A stretch of 64,000 nt of DNA, taken from NCBI RefSeq assembly GCF_009928445.1, contig NZ_JAABNO010000015.1:63683-127682 (forward strand), in the 5' to 3' direction. Of this stretch, positions 26,989 through 35,662 are shown piece after piece. The stretch is from Clostridium sp. C8-1-8. GTDB taxonomy: Bacteria > Bacillota > Clostridia > Clostridiales > Clostridiaceae. How positions within the stretch are numbered: position 1 is the stretch's first letter; each line of letters opens with the position of its first letter. Below the pieces are notes generated by a model. The model was given only the letters and a program-made list of their open reading frames with translations, was not told the origin of the DNA and did not search any database. A program made the translations under genes and the position numbers.

Positions 26989-27020
26989 AAAAAGCTAGGA
27001 CAGTATGTCCTAGCTTTTTT
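26989..27020 (+). terminator. Intrinsic terminator after the multi-flavin gene
   Basis: AAAAGCTAGGAC / GTCCTAGCTTTT perfect stem with T6. Between here and 27179 I see only AT-rich sequence. Confidence 0.92.
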
Positions 27021-27178
27021 AAGCATAAAATTATATATGAAAATAATAAAAAATGCAAGTGTTATGATTTAAAAATGTAAAAAAAACGAATTTTGATTTA
27101 ATTCAATTTATGAAAACGATAGTAAAATCTAATATTCATAAAAAATATGCTGATTTCACCTATAAAGTTAACATAATA

Positions 27179-27207
27179 TTGATAGCATCTTTTTAGCTGT
27201 ATAAAAT
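27179..27207 (+). promoter_or_regulatory. Candidate promoter of amt-glnK
   Basis: TTGATA (27179-27184), 17-base spacer, TAAAAT (27202-27207). No sigma-54 (GG-N10-GC) element or GlnR-like palindrome is evident to me. Confidence 0.5.
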
Positions 27208-27294
27208 TAGTATATAAATATTAATTAATTATTAGAAATGAGTAATTAATTAAATTGTCAATTGAGAAAATAATATTAAAGGGGGAGAATATTT

Positions 27295-28527
27295 ATGAAT
27301 GGAGTAAACGGAGCGGATACCACCTTTGTTATCTTTGCTACAGCATTAGTTATGCTTATGACTCCTGGTCTAGCATTATTCTATGGAGGAATGGTAAGAA
27401 GAAAGAATGTATTGAGTACTACAATGCATAGTTATGCAGCAGTAGTTATAGTATCAGTTCAATGGATACTTATAGGATACACTCTATGTTTTGGTACAGA
27501 TTTTGGAGGTATTATAGGTAAGTTTAATTTCTTAGGATTAAATGGTGTTACATTTGCACCAAATGCTGATTATGCAGGTACTATACCTCATCAAGCATTT
27601 ATGCTTTTCCAACTTATGTTCGCTATCATAACTCCAGCACTTATATCTGGAGCTGCAGCTGAAAGAATGAAGTTCTTATCTTTCGCATTATTTATTTTAT
27701 TATGGACTACATTAGTTTATGATCCAGTAGCTCACTGGGTATGGGGCGTAGGCGGATGGATCAGAAACCTTGGTGCATTGGATTTTGCAGGAGGTAATGT
27801 AGTTCATATAAGTTCCGGTGTTTCAGCTTTGGTATTAGCAATATTATTGGGTAAGAGAAAGAGATTAGAAACAATAACTCCTCACAATATACCTATGACA
27901 GTTTTAGGAGCAGGAGTACTATGGTTTGGATGGTTTGGATTTAATGCTGGTAGTGCACTAGCTATAAATGATGTTGCTCTAAATGCATTTATAACAACAA
28001 ATACATCTGCGGCAATGTCAGCAATAGGATGGGGACTATGTGAATACCTACACAGAAAGAAAGTCACTTCACTAGGTGTAGCAAGTGGAGCTGTTGCAGG
28101 GCTTGTAGCAATAACACCTGGAGCTGGATTTGTAAGTCCACTTTCAGCAATAGCAATAGGTTTTATAGGTGGAGCAATATGCTTCTATGCGGTTACAGAG
28201 CTTAAAAAGAAATTTGGATATGATGATGCTTTAGATGCTTTTGGTTGCCATGGAATCGGAGGAATATGGGGAGGAATTGCAACTGGTATATTTGCTTCAA
28301 AAGCTATGAACTCCGCTGGTGCAGATGGTCTAATCCATGGAAATATTAAGCTTTTAGGAGCTCAATTAGTTGCAATATTAGCAACCATTGCATATTCTGT
28401 TATAATTACATTTATAATATTAAAGGTAATGAATGCTGTTTCTCCAATAAGAGTGAAATCAGAAGACGAACAAGCAGGTCTTGATGTATCACAACATGGT
28501 GAAGAAGCTTACGGTGGAATTATCTAA
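27295..28527 (+). CDS. amt: Ammonium channel, Amt family
   Basis: Trimeric membrane channel for ammonium/ammonia. The 410-residue protein has eleven hydrophobic helices. Family signatures are present: FVIFATALVMLMTPGLALFYGGM at the first helix, DFAGGNVVHISSGVSALVLA with the first pore His, WFGWFGFNAGSAL, and DAFGCHGIGGIWGGIATGIF with the second pore His. No signal peptide precedes TM1, as in many Gram-positive Amt proteins. The gene has a strong AGGGGGAG ribosome site and is followed after 21 bases by a P-II protein, the conserved amtB-glnK pairing, where the P-II T-loop plugs the channel when nitrogen is sufficient. Confidence 0.96.
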   Translation: MNGVNGADTTFVIFATALVMLMTPGLALFYGGMVRRKNVLSTTMHSYAAVVIVSVQWILIGYTLCFGTDFGGIIGKFNFLGLNGVTFAPNADYAGTIPHQAFMLFQLMFAIITPALISGAAAERMKFLSFALFILLWTTLVYDPVAHWVWGVGGWIRNLGALDFAGGNVVHISSGVSALVLAILLGKRKRLETITPHNIPMTVLGAGVLWFGWFGFNAGSALAINDVALNAFITTNTSAAMSAIGWGLCEYLHRKKVTSLGVASGAVAGLVAITPGAGFVSPLSAIAIGFIGGAICFYAVTELKKKFGYDDALDAFGCHGIGGIWGGIATGIFASKAMNSAGADGLIHGNIKLLGAQLVAILATIAYSVIITFIILKVMNAVSPIRVKSEDEQAGLDVSQHGEEAYGGII

Positions 28528-28548
28528 TATAAGAGGGAGGTTATAAGA

Positions 28549-28914
28549 ATGGGCGAGAAACTTAGTAAGATAGACATAATAGTATCACCTAGTAGGTTTG
28601 ATGAGCTAAAGGATGCTTTGTCTGCTATAGGAATAACAGGTATGACTGTATCCAATGTACTAGGCTGTGGTATGCAAAAGGGGCACAAAGAATATTACAG
28701 AGGCTTAGCTGTGGAAATGAATCTACTACCAAAGATAAAGCTTGAGATCGTAGTATGTGATGTTCCAGTAGAATTAGTAGTAGAGACAGCTAAAAAGATA
28801 CTTCATACAGGAAATATTGGGGATGGAAAGATATTTGTTTATGACGTGCAGAACGTTATAAGAATAAGTACTGGTGAAGAAGGAAGAGATGCGCTTCAGT
28901 ATACTAAAGAATAA
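28549..28914 (+). CDS. glnK: P-II nitrogen regulatory protein (GlnK-like)
   Basis: 121-residue trimeric signal protein that binds ATP/ADP and 2-oxoglutarate and blocks the Amt channel. P-II features: KIDIIVSPSRFDELKDAL at the start, GITGMTVSNVLGCGMQKGH leading into the T-loop, KEYYRG, LLPKIKLEIVV and the C-terminal GDGKIFVYDVQNVIRISTGEEG (B- and C-loop). In E. coli the T-loop reads ELYRGAEYMV with Tyr51 uridylylated; here the same stretch is EYYRGLAVEM, so the modified Tyr is Val. Control is therefore probably by ligand binding alone. It shares a transcript with amt and ends at the terminator at 28932. Confidence 0.94.
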   Translation: MGEKLSKIDIIVSPSRFDELKDALSAIGITGMTVSNVLGCGMQKGHKEYYRGLAVEMNLLPKIKLEIVVCDVPVELVVETAKKILHTGNIGDGKIFVYDVQNVIRISTGEEGRDALQYTKE

Positions 28915-28931
28915 GCTTTGCAGTGTAAATA

Positions 28932-28975
28932 AAAAAGATCGAGGAGAAGTATTTATGCTCTTCTCGGTCTTTTCT
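28932..28975 (+). terminator. Terminator between glnK and the convergent deacetylase gene
   Basis: AAAAGATCGAGGAGAAG can pair with CTTCTCGGTCTTTT, with a T-rich end on + and A-rich start, so it may serve both converging units. Confidence 0.8.
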
Positions 28976-28984
28976 TTTTATAAA

Positions 28985-29956
28985 TTATTGCAAAGTTTTG
29001 AATTCATAATTTTTAGAGCGCAGGTATTCGATTATATCAGGTAAAGCATTTGCAGTTTCTTCCTTCCCATAGGTATCATGCATAAGTATAATAACTTTTG
29101 GATTATTTCCTACAGAAGTTTTTACCATTTGAAGTAATTCTTTTGAATTCTTCTTTTTTCCTTCCGCATCAAAGTCATATGCGTTCCAATCTACAGAAAA
29201 TAGATTTTCTTCCTTCAATCTTTTGTTAAGCTCTGGAAGATTAGGATCATGGTAATAACTTCTACTCATGTATCCTCCAGGAAGACGCAAAAGTCTAGTT
29301 CTAAAGTTACTACCAAGGATTTCTCTCAAGGTATAGTTTGTTTTATCTACTTCTCCCATAAAATAGTTCACATCTATTCTATTATTAGGGTATAACTTTT
29401 TTAAATTATGTGTATAAGTATGATTTCCTATAGAGTTTCCGTCGTTATATATATTATTTACAAGTTCTTTACTCTGAGGGCTTTGATTTATATTTTGTCC
29501 TATTAGGAAAAAGGTTGCGTTTATATTATATTTTTTTAAGGTTGAAAGAATTTTAGGAGTAACTGTGGTTGAAGGACCGTCATCAAAAGTTAGATAAGCA
29601 CTCTTTTTACCGTCATTAGTGAAGGCATTTTCTATTGCAGTAGAATTTTTAATTTTAGTATCTTCAGTAATTACTGTATTTAAATCTGGAATACAATGTG
29701 AGCGATTGTATTGAATTATATCTAAAACAGATTTATTTATAGATATAATTTTTGTCTTGTCAATCCAATGGGCCTTGTTGTCTGTAGTGCTTAAGTTAAT
29801 ACTTTTATATGAAGGTGTTTTTATAAAATGAAAGTTAAGCATTATTAAAATAGATAGTACTATTGTAGATATTGATATGAAAATACCTGCTGTAATTAAT
29901 TTTATCTGTGTAGAAAAATTAGTAGAATGTTTTTTTATGAATTTTAAAAGAAACAT
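28985..29956 (-). CDS. Membrane-anchored polysaccharide deacetylase (PgdA-type)
   Basis: Carbohydrate esterase family 4 enzyme, likely removing acetyl groups from peptidoglycan N-acetyl sugars outside the membrane. One N-terminal membrane anchor (about residues 17-41), a ~75-residue linker, then the NodB domain from about 118. Motifs: MT1 TFDDGPS with the metal/catalytic Asp pair (125-126), MT2 HTYTH with metal His179 and His183, MT3 RLPGG, and a late IILMHDTYG with the motif-5 His. Domain complete at 323 residues in total. The minus-strand ATG at 29956 has GGAGGT ten bases before it. Deacetylation commonly gives lysozyme resistance or marks spore or cell-wall remodelling; which applies here is unknown. 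Monocistronic. Confidence 0.92.
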   Translation of the reverse strand: MFLLKFIKKHSTNFSTQIKLITAGIFISISTIVLSILIMLNFHFIKTPSYKSINLSTTDNKAHWIDKTKIISINKSVLDIIQYNRSHCIPDLNTVITEDTKIKNSTAIENAFTNDGKKSAYLTFDDGPSTTVTPKILSTLKKYNINATFFLIGQNINQSPQSKELVNNIYNDGNSIGNHTYTHNLKKLYPNNRIDVNYFMGEVDKTNYTLREILGSNFRTRLLRLPGGYMSRSYYHDPNLPELNKRLKEENLFSVDWNAYDFDAEGKKKNSKELLQMVKTSVGNNPKVIILMHDTYGKEETANALPDIIEYLRSKNYEFKTLQ

Positions 29957-30453
29957 ATTATATATTACCTCCAGTAATAAAAAGTAATAAATTTGGAGCT
30001 ATAATATAATATGCAAATGGGGTGGTAATTGAAGTATGTAATAAAATTACAATATTGTAACTTGCATTTCTGCCTCTTATAGAAATCTTTAGACAATATA
30101 AATAAAATTTATATTGCTGAATTTAATTGTATAAAAAGCTAACTTTTTATATGAATTAAGTGATATACTCTATTTGTAAATACTTATTTTTAAGAATGAA
30201 TATTTACTTATTAAAAGTTGGTACCTTTAAAATATATATTTTATGATTGTTAAAGAATTACTAATATTAAGACGAGTGATATAATATAAATGTTTTAGAC
30301 CGGCTTATAAAAAAGGCATATATTCAAAAAATCCTATTAAAAAGCCGTTTAACAATTGTTATAGCATTGATAAATATATACTTAATAATGTATAATTTTT
30401 ATAATATAGGAATCTTTAAGTGTTTATATATAACAGAGCCTGGAGGACTAAAT
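29957..30453. other. Divergent intergenic region between deacetylase and GGDEF-EAL genes
   Basis: No gene supported. An extended -10 (TGATATAAT, 30277-30285) points right, and GGCTT (30302-30306) can pair with AAGCC (30342-30346) in the resulting leader. Short AT-rich frames that run into the next gene from 30367 lack a ribosome site. No c-di-GMP riboswitch motif seen. Confidence 0.4.
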
Positions 30454-33087
30454 ATGAAATTTATTTACAACTTAAGATTGAGAGCTAAACTTATAATGGC
30501 CTTTGCTATTATGTCGATTTTTATAATAGGGATTGGTGTAGTTTCAGTAAGTAATATAAAGAAGGTAAACAATAACAATAAGTATATATTTGAAAGAAAC
30601 TCTAGGGTGATTGAAGATGTTTCTAGGTTTAAAAGCAATTTGATCCAGATTAATCTTGATATCTATAAGGTTATGGATGAGCAAAACGCTGATAAGGTAG
30701 AGGAGCTTACAAGTGAAATAGATAATTTAAGACGGCAAGATGATTTGTTCCTAGAGGATTATGAAAAGAACATAATAGATAATCAAGATAGAAAAAAGTT
30801 CGATTCACTAAAATCTGTGTTAAGTGAGTATAGAGAAAAGAGAGAAAAATTATTACAATACATATATCAATCAAACTATGCTGATGCAAGAAAATCATAT
30901 AATGATTTGAATGTTGTAAGCGATAAAATAGTAAAAGATACAGACAATTATATAACTTTTAATTTACTTTTGGCCAATAAACTGGTAGAAGATAGTCAGT
31001 CGCTTTATAAAGATACCGTATCTGAGACAATAGTAATAGGATTAGTGGGCTTTTTGATATCAGTTTTAGTAGGTTACTTTATAGCCTATAGGCTTTCAGG
31101 GAAAATTGAAAAAATACTGAATTTTTCTAATTCCTTAAGTAGTGGTGATTTGGAGCATAAAATCAGTATGAAGTCTAATGATGAAATTGGGGCGTTAGCT
31201 ATAGCACTAAATAAAGCTGCTGATAAGAGAAAAGAATACGAAGAACAACTTATGAGCAGCTACGAAGAACTTGAGGCTTCCTATGAAGAAGTTACAGCCT
31301 TAGAGCAAGAAGTAAGAGAAAAATATAACGATTTGGAAGCTTCCTTCGAGGAAATAACTGCTTTAGAGCAAGAGCTAAGAGAAAAATATACCGAGATATC
31401 AATAAATGAAGAAAAACTTAGAAATAACGAGGAATGGTATAAGCTTATAACAGAAGCATCCTATGATGCTTTATGGGATTGGCATATAAAAGAAGATAAA
31501 ATGTATTTTTCCGATAGATGGTATAAGATCTTAGGCTATACAAGAGAGGAAAGTAAAGATATAGATTGGACAAGTCTTATAGATTCAGAGGATTATGAGC
31601 GAATTAAAGAAACTATAAAGCGTAGTTGGGATACGAAGGATACTGTGTTTTCGGTAGAATATAGGATAAAAGATATTAATGGAATATATACTTGGATGCA
31701 AACCATAGGCAAAACTTTGTTTGATGCTAATGGGCAGCCGTATAGATTAGCTGGTTCACATAAAAATATAAATGATATAAAAGAATATCAACATAGATTG
31801 GAATACATAGCATATCATGACTATCTAACAGATCTACCCAATAGACAATATATGCACAAGGTTGCAAGTGATTATTTTTGTAAAAGTAATTCAATTAATG
31901 GAACCAAGGGCGCTGTAATATTTGTTGATATAGATAATTTTAAATACATAAATGATACTTTGGGACATAATTTTGGAGACTTTTTAATCTGTGCCATCTC
32001 CGATAGGCTAAATAGGATAAAGAAGCAAGGAGATATCCTTATTAGATTAGGGGGAGATGAATTTGTTATTTTAGTTAATAACATTAATGATAGACAGGAA
32101 GCTGAAGCATTTTGTAAAAAGATATTGAGTTCTTTTGATGCCTCTTTTAATATTAATAATAATTTTCTACAAGTTACTTCAAGTATAGGAATATCAATGT
32201 TTCCAGAAGACGGTGAGGTTATAGATGAACTTTTAACTAAATCTGATATTGCTATGTTTAAGTCAAAGGGATTAGGTAGAAATAATTATACCTTCTTCCA
32301 CTCTGGAATGAATGACAAAGTAATACAAAGGATGGAAATAGAGAGATATTTAAGAAGTGCTTTAGACAAAAATGAATTTATACTTTATTATCAGCCACAA
32401 GTAGATGCTGAAAGTGGAGCTATTTGTAGTTTTGAAGCTTTGATAAGATGGAATAGCCCAGAGCTTGGATTTGTTCCTCCAGACAGATTTATAACTCTAG
32501 CAGAAGAGAATCATAAAATAATAGATATCGGAAACTGGGTGCTTAAGAGTGCCTGTGAATTTATAAAGGAAGTACATACTAACGGCTATAACCAGTGTTA
32601 TATATCCATAAATGTTTCTGTAATCCAATTGATGCAAAGTGATTTTGTAGATAATGTTATAAAGATAGTTAATGACATTACTATAGACCCAAATTATATA
32701 GAGCTAGAAATCACAGAATCTATATTTATTGAAAGTTATGAAAGTATATGTGAAAAACTTAATAAGCTTAGAGAAATAGGAATAAAAATAGCCTTGGATG
32801 ATTTCGGAAAAGGATATTCATCCTTAAGCTACTTAAAGCAACTTCCTATAAGTACTCTAAAGATTGATAAAACCTTTATAGATGATGTGTTGGAAGATAA
32901 TAAAATATCTCTAGTTGAAAATATAATTGATATAGGACATAAGATGAATCTGAATGTTGTTGCAGAAGGGGTAGAAACAAAAGAACAGCTGACTTACTTA
33001 AATGAGCATAGGTGTGACAGGATACAAGGCTATTACTTTAGCAGACCAGTACCTCATAGAGAAGCAATGAATTTGCTAGCTAAATAA
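30454..33087 (+). CDS. Membrane HAMP-PAS-GGDEF-EAL protein (bifunctional c-di-GMP turnover)
   Basis: 877 residues. TM1 about 13-33; a ~155-residue helical extracytoplasmic four-helix-bundle sensor; TM2 about 190-212; HAMP; a coiled coil containing two near-copies of a 24-residue unit (ASYEEVTALEQEVREKY and ASFEEITALEQELREKY); a PAS domain with the PAC-like end (EYRIKDINGIYTWMQTIGKT); GGDEF intact (RLGGDEF, GGDEF at 533-537) with KQGD at the I-site, first Arg lost; EAL intact (FEALIRW, Glu661; TES, ALDDFGKGYSSL, VAEGVET). Both making and breaking c-di-GMP are thus possible, with PAS or the sensor choosing. ATG 30454 has GGAGG eight bases before it; in-frame codons up to 30367 have no ribosome site. 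Confidence 0.92.
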   Translation: MKFIYNLRLRAKLIMAFAIMSIFIIGIGVVSVSNIKKVNNNNKYIFERNSRVIEDVSRFKSNLIQINLDIYKVMDEQNADKVEELTSEIDNLRRQDDLFLEDYEKNIIDNQDRKKFDSLKSVLSEYREKREKLLQYIYQSNYADARKSYNDLNVVSDKIVKDTDNYITFNLLLANKLVEDSQSLYKDTVSETIVIGLVGFLISVLVGYFIAYRLSGKIEKILNFSNSLSSGDLEHKISMKSNDEIGALAIALNKAADKRKEYEEQLMSSYEELEASYEEVTALEQEVREKYNDLEASFEEITALEQELREKYTEISINEEKLRNNEEWYKLITEASYDALWDWHIKEDKMYFSDRWYKILGYTREESKDIDWTSLIDSEDYERIKETIKRSWDTKDTVFSVEYRIKDINGIYTWMQTIGKTLFDANGQPYRLAGSHKNINDIKEYQHRLEYIAYHDYLTDLPNRQYMHKVASDYFCKSNSINGTKGAVIFVDIDNFKYINDTLGHNFGDFLICAISDRLNRIKKQGDILIRLGGDEFVILVNNINDRQEAEAFCKKILSSFDASFNINNNFLQVTSSIGISMFPEDGEVIDELLTKSDIAMFKSKGLGRNNYTFFHSGMNDKVIQRMEIERYLRSALDKNEFILYYQPQVDAESGAICSFEALIRWNSPELGFVPPDRFITLAEENHKIIDIGNWVLKSACEFIKEVHTNGYNQCYISINVSVIQLMQSDFVDNVIKIVNDITIDPNYIELEITESIFIESYESICEKLNKLREIGIKIALDDFGKGYSSLSYLKQLPISTLKIDKTFIDDVLEDNKISLVENIIDIGHKMNLNVVAEGVETKEQLTYLNEHRCDRIQGYYFSRPVPHREAMNLLAK

Positions 33088-33103
33088 TAAAAAATAGAAT
33101 ATA

Positions 33104-33190
33104 GTCGCCTGCCAGAATTTCTTCACATACGCTTAAGAAAAGGCAGATGCGCAAAAAAAAATCACTAATGAAAATCACATTAGTGATTTT
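33104..33190 (+). repeat. Intergenic repeat R1, copy 2, ending in a terminator hairpin
   Basis: GTCGCCTGCC at 33104-33113, an internal TTCTT/AAGAA, GGCAGATGCGC ending at 33152, then A8-9 and AATCACTAATG/CATTAGTGATT with T6. CGC-CTGCC pairs with GGCAG-AT-GCG. Almost identical to copy 3, which lacks 13 bases in the terminator part. It follows the stop of the GGDEF-EAL gene by 17 bases and probably terminates it. Confidence 0.85.
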
Positions 33191-33288
33191 TTATTCTTTA
33201 GAGAATTATATTTCGGATAAGGTTGTTGGGAAGAATGTGTAGATAACTTAAATGAAAATATAGGAGAAAGAATAAAAATAAAAAATAT

Positions 33289-33363
33289 GTCGCCTGCCAG
33301 AATTTCTTCACATACGTTCAGAAAAGGCAGATGCGCAAAAAAAATCACATTAGTGATTTTTTT
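33289..33363 (+). repeat. Intergenic repeat R1, copy 3, ending in a shortened terminator hairpin
   Basis: Same unit as copy 2, 185 bases downstream, differing by a few bases and a 13-base deletion that leaves AAATCAC-ATTA-GTGATTT plus T7. It ends 33 bases before the ribosome site of the next c-di-GMP gene. The ~100 bases between the copies carry no gene. Confidence 0.85.
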
Positions 33364-33411
33364 ATATCCCATTTAGGAAAGAATATAAAAGTGTAGGAGG
33401 TGTGACTCTTT

Positions 33412-35085
33412 TTGAAAAAATTAAGTAGCATTTATAAAATAAGCAGTGGAGATATAGATGAATTTTTAGAAGCGTCCTATAGAATAGATCCAAAGAAACA
33501 ATCTTTAAAAGTAGCGCTGGCCTATGCTGTTGCTGGAGTAGTATGGATAATAATTTCAGATACATTATTAGATTTTTGGGCAGAACGTGACAGTCTTTAT
33601 GAGAGTATGCAGACTTATAAAGGGTGGATATTTGTACTGCTGACTACCTTAGTAATATATATATCCATAAGAAACAGTCTAATGCTATTTGATAAGGCTA
33701 TAGGTGAAATATATGATAACTATGAAGAACTTAATGAATCGCATAAAACCTTAATAAAGTTGGAAAATGAGATAGAAAGACAACTTCAGGAGCTCCATGT
33801 GTTAGCTTTTTATGATTCACTTACAAAGCTTCCTAATAAAATACTGTTTGAAAAGCAGGTGACTAATCTAATTGAGAGTATAGATAAAAAGTATTCAAAT
33901 AAAAGTTTTGCTTTTATTTGCCTTACAATAGATAACCTAAAAGATATAAATGATGTTCTTGGCCATAATTATGGAGACTTGTTTATAAAAAACATAGGGT
34001 ACATATTAAAGCATATGTCTGATAGTGACATTAGAGCTTGTAGGCTAAAAGAGAATGAATTTGGTATGATTATTAATTCCATTACAAATAATGAGCAGGT
34101 GTTATTAAAAATAAAAAAAATATTAAGCAAATTAAATAGAGCTTGGAGAGTTGATAGTCAGGAGTTTTTTATAACTTATAGTTTAGGAGTTTCAATTTAC
34201 CCTAAAGACGCCAATGATTTTAATGGCTTGTTAAAAAATTCCAATATGGCTCTTTCTCATTCCAAGTCAGTAGAGAAAGATGAGATTACCTTTTATAGTA
34301 AGAAAATTCAAGAAAACAATATAGCGAAGATTAATTTGATAAATGATATTATTCATGCTATTGAAAGTAGACAATTTACTTTATATTATCAACCCATAGT
34401 TAGATTAGATAATAATAAATTAATAGGCGTGGAGGTTTTAATAAGGTGGATTCATCCTAAAAAAGGGTTTATTTCTCCAATGGAGTTTATACCTATAGCT
34501 GAAAGTATAGGTCTTATAAGTGATATTGAGAGTTGGGTGTTCTATGAAGCCATAAGGCAAAAGAGTATCTGGCAAAGTCATGGATATCCACCAATAAAAA
34601 TGTCAATAAATCTGTCTTCCGAAAGATTAGGAAAGTTAAATATTATAGAGGAACTCAGCAGTTTGGTTGAAAAGTTTCATATAAACAAAGAGGAGGTACA
34701 ACTGGAGGTAACTGAAACTTCTGTTATAGGAAACTTAAATACTGCCTTTGATCTTTTATCTAGGCTAAAAAATATGGGCTTTAAAATCGCTTTAGATGAC
34801 TTTGGATCAGGATATTCATCTCTTACATATGTTAGCTCTTTACCTATTGATGTAGTAAAAATCGATAAGGAGTTTATAAAATCAAGTATGATAGAAAGTA
34901 AAGATAAGATAATAGTTAAGACAATTATTGAACTCATGCATAACTTAGGAATGGTTGTAGTTGCAGAGGGAATAGAAACTGAAGAACAGAAAGAATTCCT
35001 TAAAAGTAATGCATGTGATATGGGGCAAGGCTATTTCTATAGTAAACCAGTACCAGCTAATGACATAGTAAAAAAGTTTTTTTAA
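33412..35085 (+). CDS. EAL-domain c-di-GMP phosphodiesterase with degenerate GGDEF
   Basis: 557 residues. Two membrane helices lie close together (about 35-54 and 73-92) with a short outer loop, so there is no large sensor. A short coiled coil leads to a GGDEF domain whose active loop reads RLKENEF (213-217), so cyclase activity should be lost; such domains often act as GTP sensors. The EAL domain looks active: GVEVLIRW (Glu341 within EVL, an accepted EAL variant), EVTETS, IALDDFGSGYSSL, VKIDKEF and VVAEGIETEEQ. Predicted role: lowering c-di-GMP. Start is TTG 33412 with AGGAGG 11 bases upstream. It follows the bifunctional protein at 30454, separated by two R1 repeats with terminators, so it probably has separate expression. 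Confidence 0.9.
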   Translation: MKKLSSIYKISSGDIDEFLEASYRIDPKKQSLKVALAYAVAGVVWIIISDTLLDFWAERDSLYESMQTYKGWIFVLLTTLVIYISIRNSLMLFDKAIGEIYDNYEELNESHKTLIKLENEIERQLQELHVLAFYDSLTKLPNKILFEKQVTNLIESIDKKYSNKSFAFICLTIDNLKDINDVLGHNYGDLFIKNIGYILKHMSDSDIRACRLKENEFGMIINSITNNEQVLLKIKKILSKLNRAWRVDSQEFFITYSLGVSIYPKDANDFNGLLKNSNMALSHSKSVEKDEITFYSKKIQENNIAKINLINDIIHAIESRQFTLYYQPIVRLDNNKLIGVEVLIRWIHPKKGFISPMEFIPIAESIGLISDIESWVFYEAIRQKSIWQSHGYPPIKMSINLSSERLGKLNIIEELSSLVEKFHINKEEVQLEVTETSVIGNLNTAFDLLSRLKNMGFKIALDDFGSGYSSLTYVSSLPIDVVKIDKEFIKSSMIESKDKIIVKTIIELMHNLGMVVVAEGIETEEQKEFLKSNACDMGQGYFYSKPVPANDIVKKFF

Positions 35086-35109
35086 CCTAATATTGAAAGG
35101 AGCATTAAA

Positions 35110-35208
35110 ATGTTTGGTAAGTATGTAGAAGTGATTATGACCGTACTTTCAATACTTATAGTAATAGCAACTGTAATAGTTCTTATAACAGACGAGAAAG
35201 AAGCTTAA
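35110..35208 (+). CDS. 32-residue single-helix membrane peptide
   Basis: ATG 35110 follows a good ribosome site (GAAAGGAGC) and lies 25 bases after the phosphodiesterase stop. The peptide starts MFGKYVEVIMTVLSI, continues as one strongly hydrophobic helix (about residues 8-26) and ends with a charged TDEKEA tail before TAA at 35206-35208. I do not recognise it. Position, ribosome site and clean helix suggest a real small membrane protein, perhaps modulating the phosphodiesterase; this is inference. Confidence 0.6.
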   Translation: MFGKYVEVIMTVLSILIVIATVIVLITDEKEA

Positions 35209-35278
35209 GGTAATTAATATTAAAGTTTACTTTAAATATTTTAAACATCATATTAAAATATTTAAGTGAGGTGTTTTT

Positions 35279-35662
35279 ATGGAAGAAAAATATGCTAAAG
35301 AGGCCCAAAAGCTATGGGCTAAATATAAGTATTGTGTAATGGAAAGATCTTATGGTCAGTATAAAAATATAAGTAAGTATTTTGCAACGGGAGAGGTTAA
35401 CAAAAACGAATTTGATAAATTAATAAGTGAAGCCCTGGAGATAGAGGTATCAAAAGGCCAGGCAATAAATACTTTACAGCACGTTTGGGGGTATTTTAAG
35501 AAAATTTGTGATGAACAAGAAAAGTCAGGTTTCTTTTCTTTATTAGATATGTATGAGAATGATAAATGTTCTTTGATTGTTGTTAAAAATATGCTTTATA
35601 AGCTATCTAGAAAATATGAGGTAAGGTACTTGCTGGATAGCTTTTACTTTAATAACGGATAG
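35279..35662 (+). CDS. DUF1722 (YbgA-like) protein
   Basis: 127 residues, helical and soluble. Landmarks of DUF1722 are visible: KLWAKYKYCVMERSYGQYKNI at the N-terminus, the central NTLQHVWGYFKK and the later YENDKCSLIVVKNMLYKL. Elsewhere this domain occurs alone (E. coli YbgA) or fused to DUF523, and has no established biochemical function. ATG 35279 has GAGGTG before it. It lies 70 bases downstream of the small membrane peptide, with no terminator between, so both may share the transcript of the phosphodiesterase. Nothing in the sequence suggests a catalytic site. Confidence 0.75.
   Translation: MEEKYAKEAQKLWAKYKYCVMERSYGQYKNISKYFATGEVNKNEFDKLISEALEIEVSKGQAINTLQHVWGYFKKICDEQEKSGFFSLLDMYENDKCSLIVVKNMLYKLSRKYEVRYLLDSFYFNNG

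Noticed and set aside
29957..30453. c-di-GMP riboswitch upstream of the GGDEF-EAL gene
   Set aside because: The GEMM hallmarks (conserved GCAAA-type tetraloop and receptor stems) are absent.
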